Below, piece after piece: positions 45,963 through 55,886 of a DNA stretch of 64,000 nt. A model generated the notes under the pieces. The model saw nothing but the letters and a program-made list of their open reading frames with translations, was not told where the DNA came from and did no database searches. The position numbers were made by a program, and so were the translations under genes. The DNA is from Pseudomonas sp. BSw22131 (GTDB lineage: Bacteria > Pseudomonadota > Gammaproteobacteria > Pseudomonadales > Pseudomonadaceae), in assembly GCF_026810445.1 (NCBI RefSeq), contig NZ_CP113949.1:1302001-1366000 (forward strand), given 5' to 3'. The first letter of the stretch is position 1; every line of letters starts with the position of its first letter.

Positions 45963-46298
45963 ATGAGCTTTTTCATCTCTTCCGCTTTCGCGGACGCTGC
46001 TGCACCTGCCGCAGGCCCTATGGGTGGTGGCTTTGAGTGGATCTTCCTGGTCGGCTTCCTGGTCATCTTCTATCTGATGATCTGGCGTCCACAGGCCAAG
46101 CGTGCCAAAGAGCAAAAAAACCTGCTCGGCAACTTGCAGAAAGGCGATGAAGTTGTAACTTCCGGCGGCATCGCCGGCAAGATCAACAAAGTGACCGACG
46201 ACTTCGTTGTTATTGAAGTATCCGACACTGTCGAATTGAAGATCCAGAAGGGCGCCATCGCTGCAACTCTGCCCAAGGGCACTCTGAAAGCCATCTGA
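45963..46298 (+). CDS. yajC: Sec translocon accessory protein YajC
   Basis: 111-aa, one TM segment (WIFLVGFLVIFYLMIWRPQ) and a cytoplasmic domain with LQKGDEVVTSGGIAGKINKV. Part of the SecDF-YajC complex that helps SecYEG. Operon with secD and secF; a GC-rich hairpin (46320) lies in the gap before secD. Confidence 0.95.
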   Translation: MSFFISSAFADAAAPAAGPMGGGFEWIFLVGFLVIFYLMIWRPQAKRAKEQKNLLGNLQKGDEVVTSGGIAGKINKVTDDFVVIEVSDTVELKIQKGAIAATLPKGTLKAI

Positions 46299-46319
46299 TT
46301 CCAGTCTTTTACCAATCGA

Positions 46320-46340
46320 CGGGGCGCGCAAGGCGCCCCG
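46320..46340 (+). other. GC-rich hairpin between yajC and secD
   Basis: CGGGGCGC and GCGCCCCG form a perfect 8-bp stem with a 5-nt loop, 20 bp upstream of the secD start. There is no T-run, so partial attenuation or mRNA protection is more likely than termination. Confidence 0.6.
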
Positions 46341-46360
46341 CGTTATAAGCAGGCGGCGTG

Positions 46361-48229
46361 ATGTTGAACAAATACCCTCTGTGGAAATACATCCTGATCC
46401 TGGCTGTGCTGGTGGTTGGCTTTATATATTCCGCACCCAATCTCTACCCTGATGACGCGGCCATTCAGGTCACCGGCGCTAGCACTGCGCTGCAAGTCAA
46501 TCAGGCTGATCTGGATCGCGTAAGCAAGGCGCTTACCGATGCTGGCATCGCGGTCAAGGGCGTGTCTCTGGCCGAGAATGGCAAGGGCGGTTTGTTGCGT
46601 CTGACCAAACAGGAAGACCAACTGCCAGCCAAAGACGTCGCTCGCAAGGCATTGGGTGACGACTATGTCGTAGCGCTCAACCTCGCCCAGACGACGCCCA
46701 AGTGGCTGCGTGGTATTGGCGCCAGCCCGATGAAGCTTGGTCTGGACTTGTCCGGCGGTGTGCACTTTCTGCTCGAAGTGGACATGGACAAAGCGCTCAG
46801 CGCACGTCTGAATGTCTATGAAGGCGAAGTGAAAAGCCTGCTGCGCAAAGAGAAGCTGCGTTATCGCAGTCTGCCGCAAATCGATGGCGGCATTCAGCTG
46901 GGTTTCAGCGATGCTGACGCCCGCGAACAAGCCCGTGCCTTGATCCGCAAGAACTTCACCGATTTTGAAATTACCCCATCGGATCGCGGCGAAATGCCGA
47001 TCCTGCGCCTGGCGATGACGCCGGCCAAGATTGCTGAAATTCGCGAATACTCAATCAAGCAAAACCTGACGACTGTACGTAACCGGGTCAACGAGCTGGG
47101 TGTTGCCGAGCCACTGGTTCAGCGCCAGGGCGCCAACCGCATCGTGGTCGAACTTCCGGGCGTGCAGGACACCGCAGAAGCCAAACGTATTCTCGGCAAA
47201 ACCGCCAACCTTGAGTTCCGTCTGGGCGCTGGTCCAGACGACAGCAAGGCCACGACCGAGATGTTCGAGTTCCGTGAAGGCGGTCGTCCTGCTGCTCCGG
47301 TCGAGCGTAACCTGATCATCACGGGTGACCAGGTCACCGATGCCAAGGCGAGCTTCGACGAGCATGGCCGTCCACAGGTGAACATCAATCTTGATGGTCA
47401 CGGTGGCGATCTGATGAGTCGCGCTACTCGCGCCAACGTCGGTCGTAGCATGGCGGTGATCTTCATCGAGCAGAAGCCGCTCACCACGTACACCAAACAA
47501 ATGGTTAACGGCGTCGAGAAAGACGTTCCGGTCCAGACCTTCAAGGAAGAGAAAAAAATCATCAGCCTGGCGACCATTCAGTCGCCGCTCGGTGCGCAAT
47601 TCCGTATCACTGGCCTGAACGGTCAGGGCGAAGCTTCCGAGCTGGCTCTGCTGTTGCGCGCAGGTGGTCTGGCGGCGCCGATGTACTTTGCTGAAGAACG
47701 CACCATCGGTCCGAGCCTGGGTGCCGACAACATCACCAAAGGTGTCGATGCGTCGCTGTGGGGCATGCTGTTCGTGTCGATTTTCATCATTGCCATCTAC
47801 CGTTTCTTCGGTGTGATTGCGACGGTGGCACTGGCGCTGAACATGGTCATGCTGCTGGCGTTGATGTCCTTGCTGGGGGCCACGCTGACCTTGCCGGGTA
47901 TCGCCGGTATCGTGTTGACGATGGGGATGGCGGTCGACGCCAACGTGCTGATCTTCTCCCGGATTCGTGAGGAGCTCGCCAATGGCATGACCGTACAGCG
48001 AGCAATCAACGAAGGTTTCGACCGCGCCTACACGGCGATCCTCGACGCCAACCTGACGACGCTGCTGGTCGGCGGTATTCTCTTTGCGATGGGCACTGGC
48101 CCGGTCAAAGGTTTCGCCGTGACCATGTCGCTCGGGATATTTACCTCGATGTTCACAGCCATCATGGTGACCCGCGCAATGGTCAACCTGATCTATGGCG
48201 GTCGTGACTTCAAGAAGTTGTGGATTTAA
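46361..48229 (+). CDS. secD: Protein translocase subunit SecD
   Basis: 622-aa inner-membrane subunit. TM1 near the start (YILILAVLVVGFIYSAPNLY), a large periplasmic P1 region with the characteristic KLGLDLSGGVHFLLEVDM, then five TM segments with TLPGIAGIVLTMGMAVDANV and the NLTTLLVGGILFAMGTGPVK region of the SecD/RND fold. ATG 46361 used; a GTG codon lies directly in front. Uses the proton gradient to pull secreted proteins out of SecYEG. 9 bp to secF. Confidence 0.97.
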   Translation: MLNKYPLWKYILILAVLVVGFIYSAPNLYPDDAAIQVTGASTALQVNQADLDRVSKALTDAGIAVKGVSLAENGKGGLLRLTKQEDQLPAKDVARKALGDDYVVALNLAQTTPKWLRGIGASPMKLGLDLSGGVHFLLEVDMDKALSARLNVYEGEVKSLLRKEKLRYRSLPQIDGGIQLGFSDADAREQARALIRKNFTDFEITPSDRGEMPILRLAMTPAKIAEIREYSIKQNLTTVRNRVNELGVAEPLVQRQGANRIVVELPGVQDTAEAKRILGKTANLEFRLGAGPDDSKATTEMFEFREGGRPAAPVERNLIITGDQVTDAKASFDEHGRPQVNINLDGHGGDLMSRATRANVGRSMAVIFIEQKPLTTYTKQMVNGVEKDVPVQTFKEEKKIISLATIQSPLGAQFRITGLNGQGEASELALLLRAGGLAAPMYFAEERTIGPSLGADNITKGVDASLWGMLFVSIFIIAIYRFFGVIATVALALNMVMLLALMSLLGATLTLPGIAGIVLTMGMAVDANVLIFSRIREELANGMTVQRAINEGFDRAYTAILDANLTTLLVGGILFAMGTGPVKGFAVTMSLGIFTSMFTAIMVTRAMVNLIYGGRDFKKLWI

Positions 48230-48238
48230 GGGGCTGCC

Positions 48239-49150
48239 ATGAAACGTACCATCAACTTCATGGGCGTTCGCAACGTTGCGTTCGCCGTCACCATGCTCCT
48301 TACCGCGCTGGCGCTGTTTAGCTGGTTCCATAAAGGGCTTAACTTTGGTCTGGACTTTACCGGCGGTACGCTGATCGAGTTGACCTACGAGCGTCCTGCC
48401 GATCTGGGCAAGGTGCGTGAAGAACTGGCTTCAGCCGGTTATCACGAAGCGGTCGTGCAGAGTTTCGGCGCGACGACTGATCTGCTGGTGCGTATGCCTG
48501 GCGAAGATCCGCAACTGGGTACTCAGGTTGCTGAAGCGCTGCGCAAAAACGGCGCGGATAACCCGGCAACCGTGAAGCGCGTAGAGTTCGTCGGCCCTCA
48601 GGTCGGTGAGGAGCTGCGAGATCAAGGCGGCATCGGCATGTTGCTCGCCCTCGGCGGTGTTCTGATCTACCTGGCGTTTCGCTTCCAGTGGAAGTTTGCG
48701 GTGGGTGCGATCATTTCGCTGATTCACGATGTGGTTGTGACGATGGGTATCCTGTCGTTCTTCCAGGTGACATTCGACCTGACGGTACTCGCGGCAGTAT
48801 TGGCGATCATTGGTTACTCACTGAACGACACCATTGTTGTGTTCGACCGGGTTCGTGAGAACTTCCGGTTGCTGCGCAAGGCGTCGCTGATCGAGAACAT
48901 CAACATCTCCACGACGCAGACGCTGTTACGGACCATGGCAACCTCGATCTCCACCTTGCTGGCGATCGTGGCGTTGTGGGTTTTCGGTGGCGATAGCCTG
49001 CATGGCTTCTCTGTGGCGCTGTTCATCGGCGTTCTGGCGGGTACTTACTCCTCGATCTACATCGCGAACGTGGTGTTGATCTGGCTGAACCTGCGCAGTG
49101 AGGATTTGCTGCCTCCAGTTACGACTGAAAAAGTGGACGATCTTCCGTAG
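48239..49150 (+). CDS. secF: Protein translocase subunit SecF
   Basis: 303 aa, partner of SecD. TM1, GLNFGLDFTGGTLIELTYER, then five TM segments with VLAIIGYSLNDTIVVFDRVR and TLLRTMATSISTLLAIVALW typical of SecF. Ends with a strong terminator at 49176. Confidence 0.97.
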   Translation: MKRTINFMGVRNVAFAVTMLLTALALFSWFHKGLNFGLDFTGGTLIELTYERPADLGKVREELASAGYHEAVVQSFGATTDLLVRMPGEDPQLGTQVAEALRKNGADNPATVKRVEFVGPQVGEELRDQGGIGMLLALGGVLIYLAFRFQWKFAVGAIISLIHDVVVTMGILSFFQVTFDLTVLAAVLAIIGYSLNDTIVVFDRVRENFRLLRKASLIENINISTTQTLLRTMATSISTLLAIVALWVFGGDSLHGFSVALFIGVLAGTYSSIYIANVVLIWLNLRSEDLLPPVTTEKVDDLP

Positions 49151-49175
49151 GACTTATTCCCACCGGTTGTCATCC

Positions 49176-49209
49176 AAAAGGCGCGAGCATTGAACTCGCG
49201 CCTTTTTTT
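49176..49209 (+). terminator. Terminator after secF
   Basis: 12-bp stem AAAAGGCGCGAG / CTCGCGCCTTTT with a 7-nt loop and a run of seven T. It sits in front of the next gene, so the glycine-zipper gene has its own promoter. Confidence 0.95.
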
Positions 49210-49267
49210 GTACTCCAAGGCTGGGAGTAGCGCGAGAAATTGCGTTGAATATCCTCAGGAGGTTCAA

Positions 49268-49813
49268 GTGAACAAATCGTTGCTAGTTGGTGCGGTATTG
49301 GGCGCTGTCGGCGTGACCGCCGGGGGTGCTGTTGCCACCTATAGCCTCGTTAAAAGCAGTGGTCCGGAATACGCGGACGTGCTCGCGGTTGAGCCCGTTA
49401 ATGAACAGATCAAAACTCCGCGTGAGGTCTGCAAGGATGTCGCGGTGACCCATAGGGCTGCCGTCAAGGATGAGCATCAGATCGTCGGCAGCGTACTGGG
49501 TGCGGTAGCGGGCGGTTTGCTTGGTAATCAGGTGGGCGGCGGTAATGGCAAAAAGATTGCCACTGTCGCGGGTGCGGTCGGCGGCGGTTATGCCGGTAAC
49601 AAGGTTCAGGAAGGCATGCAGAACCGCGACACCTACACCACCACAGAAACCCGCTGCAACACGGTTAACGACATCAGCGACAAGGTTGTTGGTTACAACG
49701 TCAAGTACAAGCTCAATGACAAGGTCGGTCAGGTCCGCATGGATCGTGATCCGGGCAGTAAGATCCCCGTCAATAAAGATGGGCAGCTGGAGCTGAGTCA
49801 GGCAGGTCAATAA
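49268..49813 (+). CDS. Glycine-zipper 2TM domain envelope protein
   Basis: 181 aa. N-terminal membrane segment (LLVGAVLGAVGVTAGGAVAT), then a glycine zipper (VGSVLGAVAGGLLGNQVGGG, IATVAGAVGGGYAGNKVQEG) of the Rickettsia 17 kDa surface-antigen type, then a C-terminal beta-rich part (GYNVKYKLNDKVGQVRMDRD). GTG 49268 is chosen since a perfect AGGAGG lies upstream; the open frame goes back to 49190 through the secF terminator. It is probably anchored in the envelope; role unknown. Confidence 0.85.
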   Translation: MNKSLLVGAVLGAVGVTAGGAVATYSLVKSSGPEYADVLAVEPVNEQIKTPREVCKDVAVTHRAAVKDEHQIVGSVLGAVAGGLLGNQVGGGNGKKIATVAGAVGGGYAGNKVQEGMQNRDTYTTTETRCNTVNDISDKVVGYNVKYKLNDKVGQVRMDRDPGSKIPVNKDGQLELSQAGQ

Positions 49814-49834
49814 CCTTGCTGATGCGCTGCGCTG

Positions 49835-49865
49835 ACAAAAGCACCTTCGGGTGCTTTTGTCGTTT
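49835..49865 (+). terminator. Terminator of the glycine-zipper gene
   Basis: 11-bp stem ACAAAAGCACC / GGTGCTTTTGT with a TTCG tetraloop, then CGTTTT. Confidence 0.9.
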
Positions 49866-49891
49866 TAGTGCAGGCACTTTTAGCGGGCAAT

Positions 49892-49918
49892 AAAAAACCG
49901 GCTGTGAGGCCGGTTTTT
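49892..49918 (-). terminator. Terminator of suhB (works on both strands)
   Basis: Stem AACCGGC / GCCGGTT with A- and T-runs on both sides; on the minus strand it ends suhB transcription 17 bp after its stop. Confidence 0.88.
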
Positions 49919-49934
49919 CTGGGGCGTCTAAGGA

Positions 49935-50750
49935 TCAGCGTTTCAGAGAGGCTGGAACGTGCGGTGCGATTGAAGTCAGGACCGCTTTGAAGCACTTGGT
50001 GTTGCCAGCAACGATGTGGCCTTTCTCAAGGAAGTCGTGGCCGCCGTTGAAGTCGCTGACCAGTCCGCCTGCTTCCTGGATCAAGAGGGCGCCCGCAGCC
50101 ATGTCCCACTCAGACAAGCCTGATTCCCAGAATGCATCGAAGCGGCCAGCAGCGACGTAGGCCAGGTCCAGGCTCGCGGCGCCTGCGCGACGAATGCCAG
50201 CGGTCTGGCCGACCAGGCTGCGGAACATGCCCAGATAGTTTTCGAGGTTGTCCATCTGGTTTTCGCGGAACGGGAAGCCGGTGCCGAGAAGGGCGCCTTC
50301 CAGGCTCTTGCGGTTGCTCACACGCAGGCGGCGACCATTGAGAGCGGCGCCACGGCCACGGCTGGCAGTAAACTCTTCCTGGCGAACCGGGTCCAGAACA
50401 ACGGCGTGCTCAAGGCGGCCACGGTATTTACAGGCGATGCTGACAGCAAAGTGCGGTACGCCGCGTACGAAGTTGGTGGTACCGTCCAGAGGATCGATGA
50501 TCCACAGATAGTCTGTACCTTCGCCGCTGCCTTCGTGCAGGCCGCTTTCTTCGCCGAGGATGCCGTGAGTAGGATAGGCCTTGCGCAGGGCGGTGATGAT
50601 GCTCTGCTCGGCTGCGCGATCAATCTCGGTTACGTAGTCTTTCGCGTCTTTTTCGTCGACCTTGATGGTATCCAGGCGCTCGATGGAGCGGAAAATCAAT
50701 TCGCTGGCGCTGCGGGCGGCGCGCAGCGCGATATTCAGCATGGGCTGCAT
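49935..50750 (-). CDS. suhB: Inositol-1-monophosphatase SuhB
   Basis: 271-aa Mg-dependent inositol phosphatase fold that also serves as an rRNA transcription factor (Nus partner) in gammaproteobacteria; in P. aeruginosa it affects virulence regulation. Motifs: ILGEESG, IIDPLDGTTNFVRGVPHFAV and WDMAAGALLIQEAGG. Divergent from trmJ with 236 bp between. Confidence 0.96.
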   Translation of the reverse strand: MQPMLNIALRAARSASELIFRSIERLDTIKVDEKDAKDYVTEIDRAAEQSIITALRKAYPTHGILGEESGLHEGSGEGTDYLWIIDPLDGTTNFVRGVPHFAVSIACKYRGRLEHAVVLDPVRQEEFTASRGRGAALNGRRLRVSNRKSLEGALLGTGFPFRENQMDNLENYLGMFRSLVGQTAGIRRAGAASLDLAYVAAGRFDAFWESGLSEWDMAAGALLIQEAGGLVSDFNGGHDFLEKGHIVAGNTKCFKAVLTSIAPHVPASLKR

Positions 50751-50986
50751 GGATGTATCACCTAGGTCGTTAAAGAGAGCCGAACATTCTATGGGTTATC
50801 CCGGACGATTTCCAGCGTGAGTTCCTCGCCCAAGCTAACGAGGGATGTGTTCAGTGGCCTCGATTGCTGCGTTAATGCAGTTGCTGGTTTCGTTTGCGAG
50901 CGTCTGAACATCACGCGTTCGTGGCGTTAGCCGGGGTGCTTCTGTAATATTCTCTGCCCATTTCTCCTGCTAGTGAGACCTCACCT

Positions 50987-51760
50987 TTGCTGCAAAATAT
51001 TCGTGTTGTCCTGGTCGGTACCAGCCATCCGGGAAATATCGGTGGCGCTGCCCGTGCCATGAAAAACATGGGGCTTTCGCGTCTGGTGCTGGTCGATCCG
51101 GCGATGTTCCCTCATCACGAAGCAGACGCGCGAGCGTCTGGTGCCGGCGACATTCTTGAAGGTGCGCAGGTGGTTGCCACGCTTGAAGATGCGTTGGTGG
51201 GCTGCAATCTCGTGCTGGGGACGAGTGCGCGCGATCGTCGTATTCCATGGCCCCTGCTGGATCCTCGCGAGGCGGGCGTCAAGAGTGTGGAGCACGCGGC
51301 CTTGGGCGAAGAAATCGCGCTGGTATTCGGTCGTGAGTACGCAGGCCTGACGAACGAAGAGCTGCAGCGCTGTCATTATCACGTCCATATTCCGTCCGAT
51401 CCCGAGTTCAGCTCGCTGAATCTGGCGGCGGCAGTTCAGGTGCTCAGCTACGAGACGCGCATGTCCTGGCTCGCGGCTGAGGGCCAGGCCAGCAAAGCCG
51501 AAAAAGTCGAAGTGGGCTCAGTGCGTAGCGCCGAGTTGGCAACGATGGATGAGATGGAAAAATTCTATGGGCATCTCGAATCGACACTCGTCACCATTGG
51601 CTTTCTTAATCCCGAGCAGCCGCGTCATCTGATGGCGCGCCTGCGTCGTCTGTATGGTCGCTCCGCCGTTAACCGATCTGAAATGAGTATTTTGCGTGGC
51701 ATCCTCACCGAAACCCAGAAGTCGGCCAATGGTGAGCCCTACAAGCGTAAGGATCAGTGA
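50987..51760 (+). CDS. trmJ: tRNA (cytidine/uridine-2'-O-)-methyltransferase TrmJ
   Basis: 257-aa SPOUT methyltransferase that methylates the 2'-OH of nucleotide 32 in tRNAs. Motifs [35 protein letters not shown] and [20 protein letters not shown]. Start TTG 50987 ([11 protein letters not shown]) matches the family N-terminus; no ATG is available close by. It overlaps cysE by one base (TGATG). Confidence 0.94.
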   Translation: MLQNIRVVLVGTSHPGNIGGAARAMKNMGLSRLVLVDPAMFPHHEADARASGAGDILEGAQVVATLEDALVGCNLVLGTSARDRRIPWPLLDPREAGVKSVEHAALGEEIALVFGREYAGLTNEELQRCHYHVHIPSDPEFSSLNLAAAVQVLSYETRMSWLAAEGQASKAEKVEVGSVRSAELATMDEMEKFYGHLESTLVTIGFLNPEQPRHLMARLRRLYGRSAVNRSEMSILRGILTETQKSANGEPYKRKDQ

Positions 51761-52536
51761 TGTTCGAGCGTCTGCGAGAAGATATTCAGAGTGTGTTTCA
51801 CCGAGACCCTGCAGCCCGCAATGCGTTTGAGGTGCTGACCTGTTACCCCGGTATGCACGCGATCTGGTTGCATCGTTTATCACGATGGCTTTGGCTGAGT
51901 GGTTTTAAATGGCCTGCGCGGATGGTATCGAACTTTGGTCGCTGGTTGACCGGGATTGAAATCCATCCAGGTGCCAAGGTGGGCCGCAGATTCTTCATTG
52001 ACCACGGTATGGGTATCGTGATCGGCGAAACGGCTGAAATTGGCGACGACGTAACGCTGTATCAGGGTGTGACCCTGGGTGGCACAAGCTGGAACAAAGG
52101 GAAGCGTCATCCCACACTTGAGTCTGGTGTCGTGGTAGGGGCAGGCGCGAAGGTGCTGGGTCCGTTTACCGTCGGAGCAGGCGCGAAGGTCGGTTCGAAC
52201 GCCGTGGTCACAAAGGCTGTGCCAGCGGGCGCCACGGTTGTAGGGATACCGGGTCGTATCATCGTAAAGTCCGATGATGCCCTTGAAGCGAAGCGTAAGG
52301 CCATGGCGGAGAGGCTTGGTTTCGACGCTTACGGGGTGGGTGAGGACATGCCTGATCCGGTGGCGAGAGCCATCGGTCAATTGCTCGATCATCTGCAGGC
52401 AGTTGATGTGCGATTGGAAGACATGGGCGATGCCCTCAAGAAAATGGGCTGCGAATATCAGGAGAAGGCTCTCCCGGAATTGCGTAAAGATGTCTTCGAC
52501 TGCGTGAATGATCGCGATCAGACCAAGGTTGGCTGA
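51760..52536 (+). CDS. cysE: Serine O-acetyltransferase
   Basis: 258 aa. Makes O-acetylserine for cysteine synthesis. Helical N-terminus, then the left-handed beta-helix with [40 protein letters not shown] and [20 protein letters not shown]; His residues of the active site are present. ATG 51760 with TAAGGA 6 bp upstream. The gene directly precedes iscR; cysteine is the sulfur donor for IscS, a functional link kept in Pseudomonas. Confidence 0.95.
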   Translation: MFERLREDIQSVFHRDPAARNAFEVLTCYPGMHAIWLHRLSRWLWLSGFKWPARMVSNFGRWLTGIEIHPGAKVGRRFFIDHGMGIVIGETAEIGDDVTLYQGVTLGGTSWNKGKRHPTLESGVVVGAGAKVLGPFTVGAGAKVGSNAVVTKAVPAGATVVGIPGRIIVKSDDALEAKRKAMAERLGFDAYGVGEDMPDPVARAIGQLLDHLQAVDVRLEDMGDALKKMGCEYQEKALPELRKDVFDCVNDRDQTKVG

Positions 52537-52648
52537 GCAGGCTTGAGGCGGGGCAGGCGTGGCGAATGCAGGTGTGCCAATCACAGCTCGCATTTGCTAT
52601 GATCCTGCCGCTCTTTTGCAGGTAATCCCGACTGCTGCGCTAGGTCTT

Positions 52649-52681
52649 ATAGTTGACTTAAACAGTCGGGAATAGCATACT
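52649..52681 (+). promoter_or_regulatory. iscR promoter with IscR type 1 binding site
   Basis: The region 52649-52673 reads ATAGTTGACT, then TAAA, then CAGTCGGGAAT, a near-perfect IscR type 1 site (ATA-S-YY-GACT ... YAGTC-RR-S-TAT). It covers the -35 box TTGACT (52653-52658); after 17 bp comes the -10 CATACT (52676-52681). Binding of [2Fe-2S]-IscR would block RNA polymerase, giving autorepression of the isc operon. Confidence 0.88.
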
Positions 52682-52713
52682 CGCCCCCATTCAGAACCTC
52701 CGCGGTATATGCC

Positions 52714-53205
52714 ATGCGACTGACTACAAAGGGCCGATACGCCGTAACTGCCATGCTTGACCTGGCGTTGCACGCGCAGCATGGGCCAGTGTCTCTGGCC
52801 GACATTTCCGAGCGGCAAGGCATTTCCCTTTCCTATCTTGAGCAACTGTTCGCCAAGCTGCGCCGTAGCAATCTGGTGTCCAGCGTGCGTGGGCCGGGCG
52901 GTGGATACCAGCTGTCCCGCAACATGCAAGGCATTCAGGTTGCTCAGGTCATAGACGCTGTTAACGAGTCTGTCGACGCGACTCGCTGTCAGGGTCTGGG
53001 TGATTGTCATGCTGGCGATACCTGCCTGACCCACCATTTGTGGTGCGACCTCAGCCAGCAGATTCACGAATTTCTAAGCGGTATCAGTCTGGCCGACCTT
53101 GTCACTCGCCGTGAGGTACAAGAAGTCGCTCAGCGTCAGGATCAGCGTCGTTGCAACCCCCGGACGACCCAGATGGACAAGATTGAAACATCCGCCGTTG
53201 AGTGA
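52714..53205 (+). CDS. iscR: Fe-S cluster regulator IscR
   Basis: 163-aa Rrf2-family repressor. [20 protein letters not shown] at the N-terminus, winged helix with [20 protein letters not shown], and three Cys for [2Fe-2S] binding in [20 protein letters not shown] with the His of the fourth ligand. First gene of the isc operon; its own binding site overlaps the promoter. Confidence 0.97.
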   Translation: MRLTTKGRYAVTAMLDLALHAQHGPVSLADISERQGISLSYLEQLFAKLRRSNLVSSVRGPGGGYQLSRNMQGIQVAQVIDAVNESVDATRCQGLGDCHAGDTCLTHHLWCDLSQQIHEFLSGISLADLVTRREVQEVAQRQDQRRCNPRTTQMDKIETSAVE

Positions 53206-53249
53206 ACGAAGATGAACGCGCGGCGCGCCTGCCCGATAGGAGATATTCA

Positions 53250-54464
53250 ATGAAATTGCCGATTTACCTCGATTATTCCGCGACGACCCCGGTCGATCCG
53301 CGTGTAGCGCAGAAAATGAGCGACTGCCTTCTGGTTGACGGAAACTTCGGCAACCCGGCATCGCGTTCCCACGTCTTCGGCTGGAAAGCTGAAGAGTCCG
53401 TTGAAAACGCCCGCCGTCAGGTCGCTGACCTGGTCAATGCCGACCCTCGCGAAATTGTCTGGACCTCCGGTGCCACCGAGTCCAACAACCTGGCGATCAA
53501 GGGTGCCGCGCACTTTTACGCGACCAAAGGCAAGCACCTGATCACCAGCAAAATCGAGCATAAAGCCGTTCTCGATACCATGCGCCAGCTGGAGCGTGAG
53601 GGTTTTGAGGTGACTTACCTCGACCCGCAAGAAGACGGCCTTATCACTCCGTCAATGATTGAAGCAGTCATGCGTGACGACACCATTCTGGTTTCGATCA
53701 TGCACGTGAACAATGAGATCGGCACAGTCAACGACATCGCAGCCATTGGTGAGATGACCCGTTCGCGTGGCGTGCTGCTTCACGTCGATGCCGCTCAGTC
53801 CACCGGCAAAGTAGACATTGATCTGGCCGCTCTCAAGGTCGATCTGATGTCATTTTCCGCCCACAAAACCTACGGCCCTAAAGGCATCGGCGCACTTTAT
53901 GTAAGCCGCAAGCCGCGTGTTCGCATTGAAGCGGCCATGCACGGTGGCGGTCACGAACGTGGTATGCGTTCCGGGACGCTGGCGACGCACCAGATTGTGG
54001 GTATGGGTGAAGCGTTCCGCGTGGCAAAAGAAGACATGGCCGTAGAAAACGCCCGTGTCCAGGCCTTGAGCGATCGTTTCTACAAGCAAGTTGAAAATCT
54101 TGAAGAGCTGTACATCAACGGCAGCATGGCTGCGCGTGTACCGCACAACCTGAATTTGAGTTTCAACTATGTCGAAGGCGAGTCGCTGATCATGGCACTC
54201 AAGGATCTGGCGGTTTCGTCGGGTTCTGCCTGCACGTCTGCATCGCTTGAGCCTTCGTACGTGCTGCGCGCCCTGGGCCGGAACGACGAGCTGGCACACA
54301 GCTCCATTCGTTTCACCTTCGGCCGTTTCACCACGGAAGAAGAGATTGATTACGCAGCGCAGAAAGTCTGTGAGGCCGTTACCAAGCTGCGCGCTCTGTC
54401 GCCGCTGTGGGACATGTACAAAGACGGCGTCGATATCTCCAAGATCGAGTGGGCGGCGCACTAA
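53250..54464 (+). CDS. iscS: Cysteine desulfurase IscS
   Basis: 404-aa PLP enzyme giving sulfur to IscU and other acceptors (e.g. tRNA thiolation). PLP Lys in [17 protein letters not shown]; catalytic Cys in the loop [23 protein letters not shown] 53250 with AGGAG upstream ([18 protein letters not shown]); the frame is open back to 53202. Confidence 0.97.
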   Translation: MKLPIYLDYSATTPVDPRVAQKMSDCLLVDGNFGNPASRSHVFGWKAEESVENARRQVADLVNADPREIVWTSGATESNNLAIKGAAHFYATKGKHLITSKIEHKAVLDTMRQLEREGFEVTYLDPQEDGLITPSMIEAVMRDDTILVSIMHVNNEIGTVNDIAAIGEMTRSRGVLLHVDAAQSTGKVDIDLAALKVDLMSFSAHKTYGPKGIGALYVSRKPRVRIEAAMHGGGHERGMRSGTLATHQIVGMGEAFRVAKEDMAVENARVQALSDRFYKQVENLEELYINGSMAARVPHNLNLSFNYVEGESLIMALKDLAVSSGSACTSASLEPSYVLRALGRNDELAHSSIRFTFGRFTTEEEIDYAAQKVCEAVTKLRALSPLWDMYKDGVDISKIEWAAH

Positions 54465-54484
54465 TTTAAAGTCGCCATCCATGC

Positions 54485-54516
54485 GGGCCACGCTTGACCA
54501 ATGGTCAGCGTAGCCC
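54485..54516 (+). other. Hairpin between iscS and iscU
   Basis: GGGCCACGCTTGACC pairs with GGTCAGCGTAGCCC (one bulge, one mismatch) around a 3-nt loop. It is followed by no T-run. It sits where RyhB- or PrrF-like small-RNA control and 3'-end processing of iscR mRNA occur in other bacteria; here that is only a suggestion. Confidence 0.6.
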
Positions 54517-54550
54517 GAAGAGCGGCTCACCTGTTGAGAGGATAAGTATC

Positions 54551-54937
54551 ATGGCTTACAGCGAAAAGGTCATCGACCACTACGAGAACCCGCGCAACGT
54601 CGGCAAGATGAACGCGGAAGACCCTGATGTCGGCACTGGCATGGTCGGCGCGCCGGCTTGCGGCGACGTCATGCGTCTGCAGATCAAAGTCAACGAACAA
54701 GGCATCATCGAAGATGCCAAGTTCAAGACCTATGGTTGCGGTTCGGCCATTGCGTCCAGCTCACTCGCTACCGAGTGGATGAAGGGCAAGACTCTGGACG
54801 AGGCAGAAACCATCAAAAACACTCAGCTCGCTGAAGAGCTGGCACTGCCTCCAGTCAAGATTCACTGTTCGGTACTCGCAGAAGACGCCATCAAGGCGGC
54901 CGTTCGCGATTACAAGCAGAAGAAAGGTCTGCTGTAA
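54551..54937 (+). CDS. iscU: Fe-S cluster assembly scaffold IscU
   Basis: 128 aa, with the three cluster Cys (GAPACGDVM, TYGCGSAI, KIHCSVLAEDA), the Asp after the first Cys, and the LPPVK motif recognised by HscA. ATG 54551 (MAYSEKVIDHYENPRNVG), with GAGAGGA upstream. Confidence 0.98.
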   Translation: MAYSEKVIDHYENPRNVGKMNAEDPDVGTGMVGAPACGDVMRLQIKVNEQGIIEDAKFKTYGCGSAIASSSLATEWMKGKTLDEAETIKNTQLAEELALPPVKIHCSVLAEDAIKAAVRDYKQKKGLL

Positions 54938-54988
54938 GCAGCCTTCCAAGGCTTGCCTAAAGTAATTGCTGCGAAGTAAGGAGTTCAG

Positions 54989-55312
54989 ATGGCTATCAGC
55001 ATGACAGAAGCTGCAGCTAAGCATGTGCAGCGTTCCCTCTCGGGTCGCGGCAAAGGCGGCGGCGTGCGCCTGGGTGTTCGCACCACGGGATGTTCAGGTC
55101 TTGCCTACGTGCTTGAGTTCGTCGATGAGGCCCAGAGCGAAGATACCGTCTTCGAGCTGCACGGCGTCAAGGTGATCATCGACCCGAAGAGTCTGGTCTA
55201 CCTGGACGGCACAGAGCTTGATTTCGTCAAGGAAGGGTTGAACGAAGGCTTCAAGTTCAACAATCCCAACTCGCGCGGCGAATGCGGCTGCGGCGAAAGC
55301 TTCAATATCTGA
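54989..55312 (+). CDS. iscA: Fe-S carrier protein IscA
   Basis: 107-aa A-type carrier. Cys ligands in [13 protein letters not shown] and [15 protein letters not shown] upstream of ATG 54989. Accepts clusters from IscU and delivers them to apoproteins. Confidence 0.97.
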   Translation: MAISMTEAAAKHVQRSLSGRGKGGGVRLGVRTTGCSGLAYVLEFVDEAQSEDTVFELHGVKVIIDPKSLVYLDGTELDFVKEGLNEGFKFNNPNSRGECGCGESFNI

Positions 55313-55320
55313 GGCTTATC

Positions 55321-55842
55321 GTGGGTACTCCTTGTCATTTTGCTCTATTCGACCTTCAGCCTGGATTCCTCGTGGATCTCGACATGCTTGCTGTGCGCTA
55401 CCGCGAGCTTGCCCGTGGCGTGCATCCAGATCGCTTTGCCGACGCTCCTGAGCGTGAGCAACGCGTCGCGCTGGAGCGTTCAGCAAGCCTCAACGACGCT
55501 TATCAGACCCTCAAGAATGCGCCAAAGCGTGCGCGTTATTTGTTGGCGATGAATGGCGGCGAGGTGCCGCTGGAAGTCACCGTGCATGACCCTGATTTTC
55601 TTCTCCAGCAGATGCAATGGCGCGAAGAACTTGAGGATCTGCAAGACGAGGCTGATCTCGACGGTGTGGCAGCGTTCAAGCGTCGATTGAAGGCGGCACA
55701 GGACGAGCTGAACGAAAGCTTCGCGGCCTGTTGGGACGATGCTGCGCAGCGTGAGCAGGCCGAAAGGCTGATGCGACGCATGCAATTCCTCGACAAGCTC
55801 TCTTACGAAGTGCGCCAGCTGGAAGAGCGCCTCGACGATTAA
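55321..55842 (+). CDS. hscB: Fe-S assembly co-chaperone HscB
   Basis: 173-aa J-domain protein with the HPD motif ([11 protein letters not shown]) and C-terminal helical IscU-binding domain. GTG start at 55321 with GAGG about 8 bp upstream, 8 bp after iscA. Brings IscU to HscA. Confidence 0.95.
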   Translation: MGTPCHFALFDLQPGFLVDLDMLAVRYRELARGVHPDRFADAPEREQRVALERSASLNDAYQTLKNAPKRARYLLAMNGGEVPLEVTVHDPDFLLQQMQWREELEDLQDEADLDGVAAFKRRLKAAQDELNESFAACWDDAAQREQAERLMRRMQFLDKLSYEVRQLEERLDD

Positions 55843-55886
55843 CCCCGTGCAGCTCATGGTTGCACGCAAGTGATATCAGAAAAGCA

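Noticed and set aside
47051..48331. 426-codon minus-strand frame opposite secD/secF
   Set aside because: Same type of shadow, spanning the secD-secF junction; no start signal or domain.
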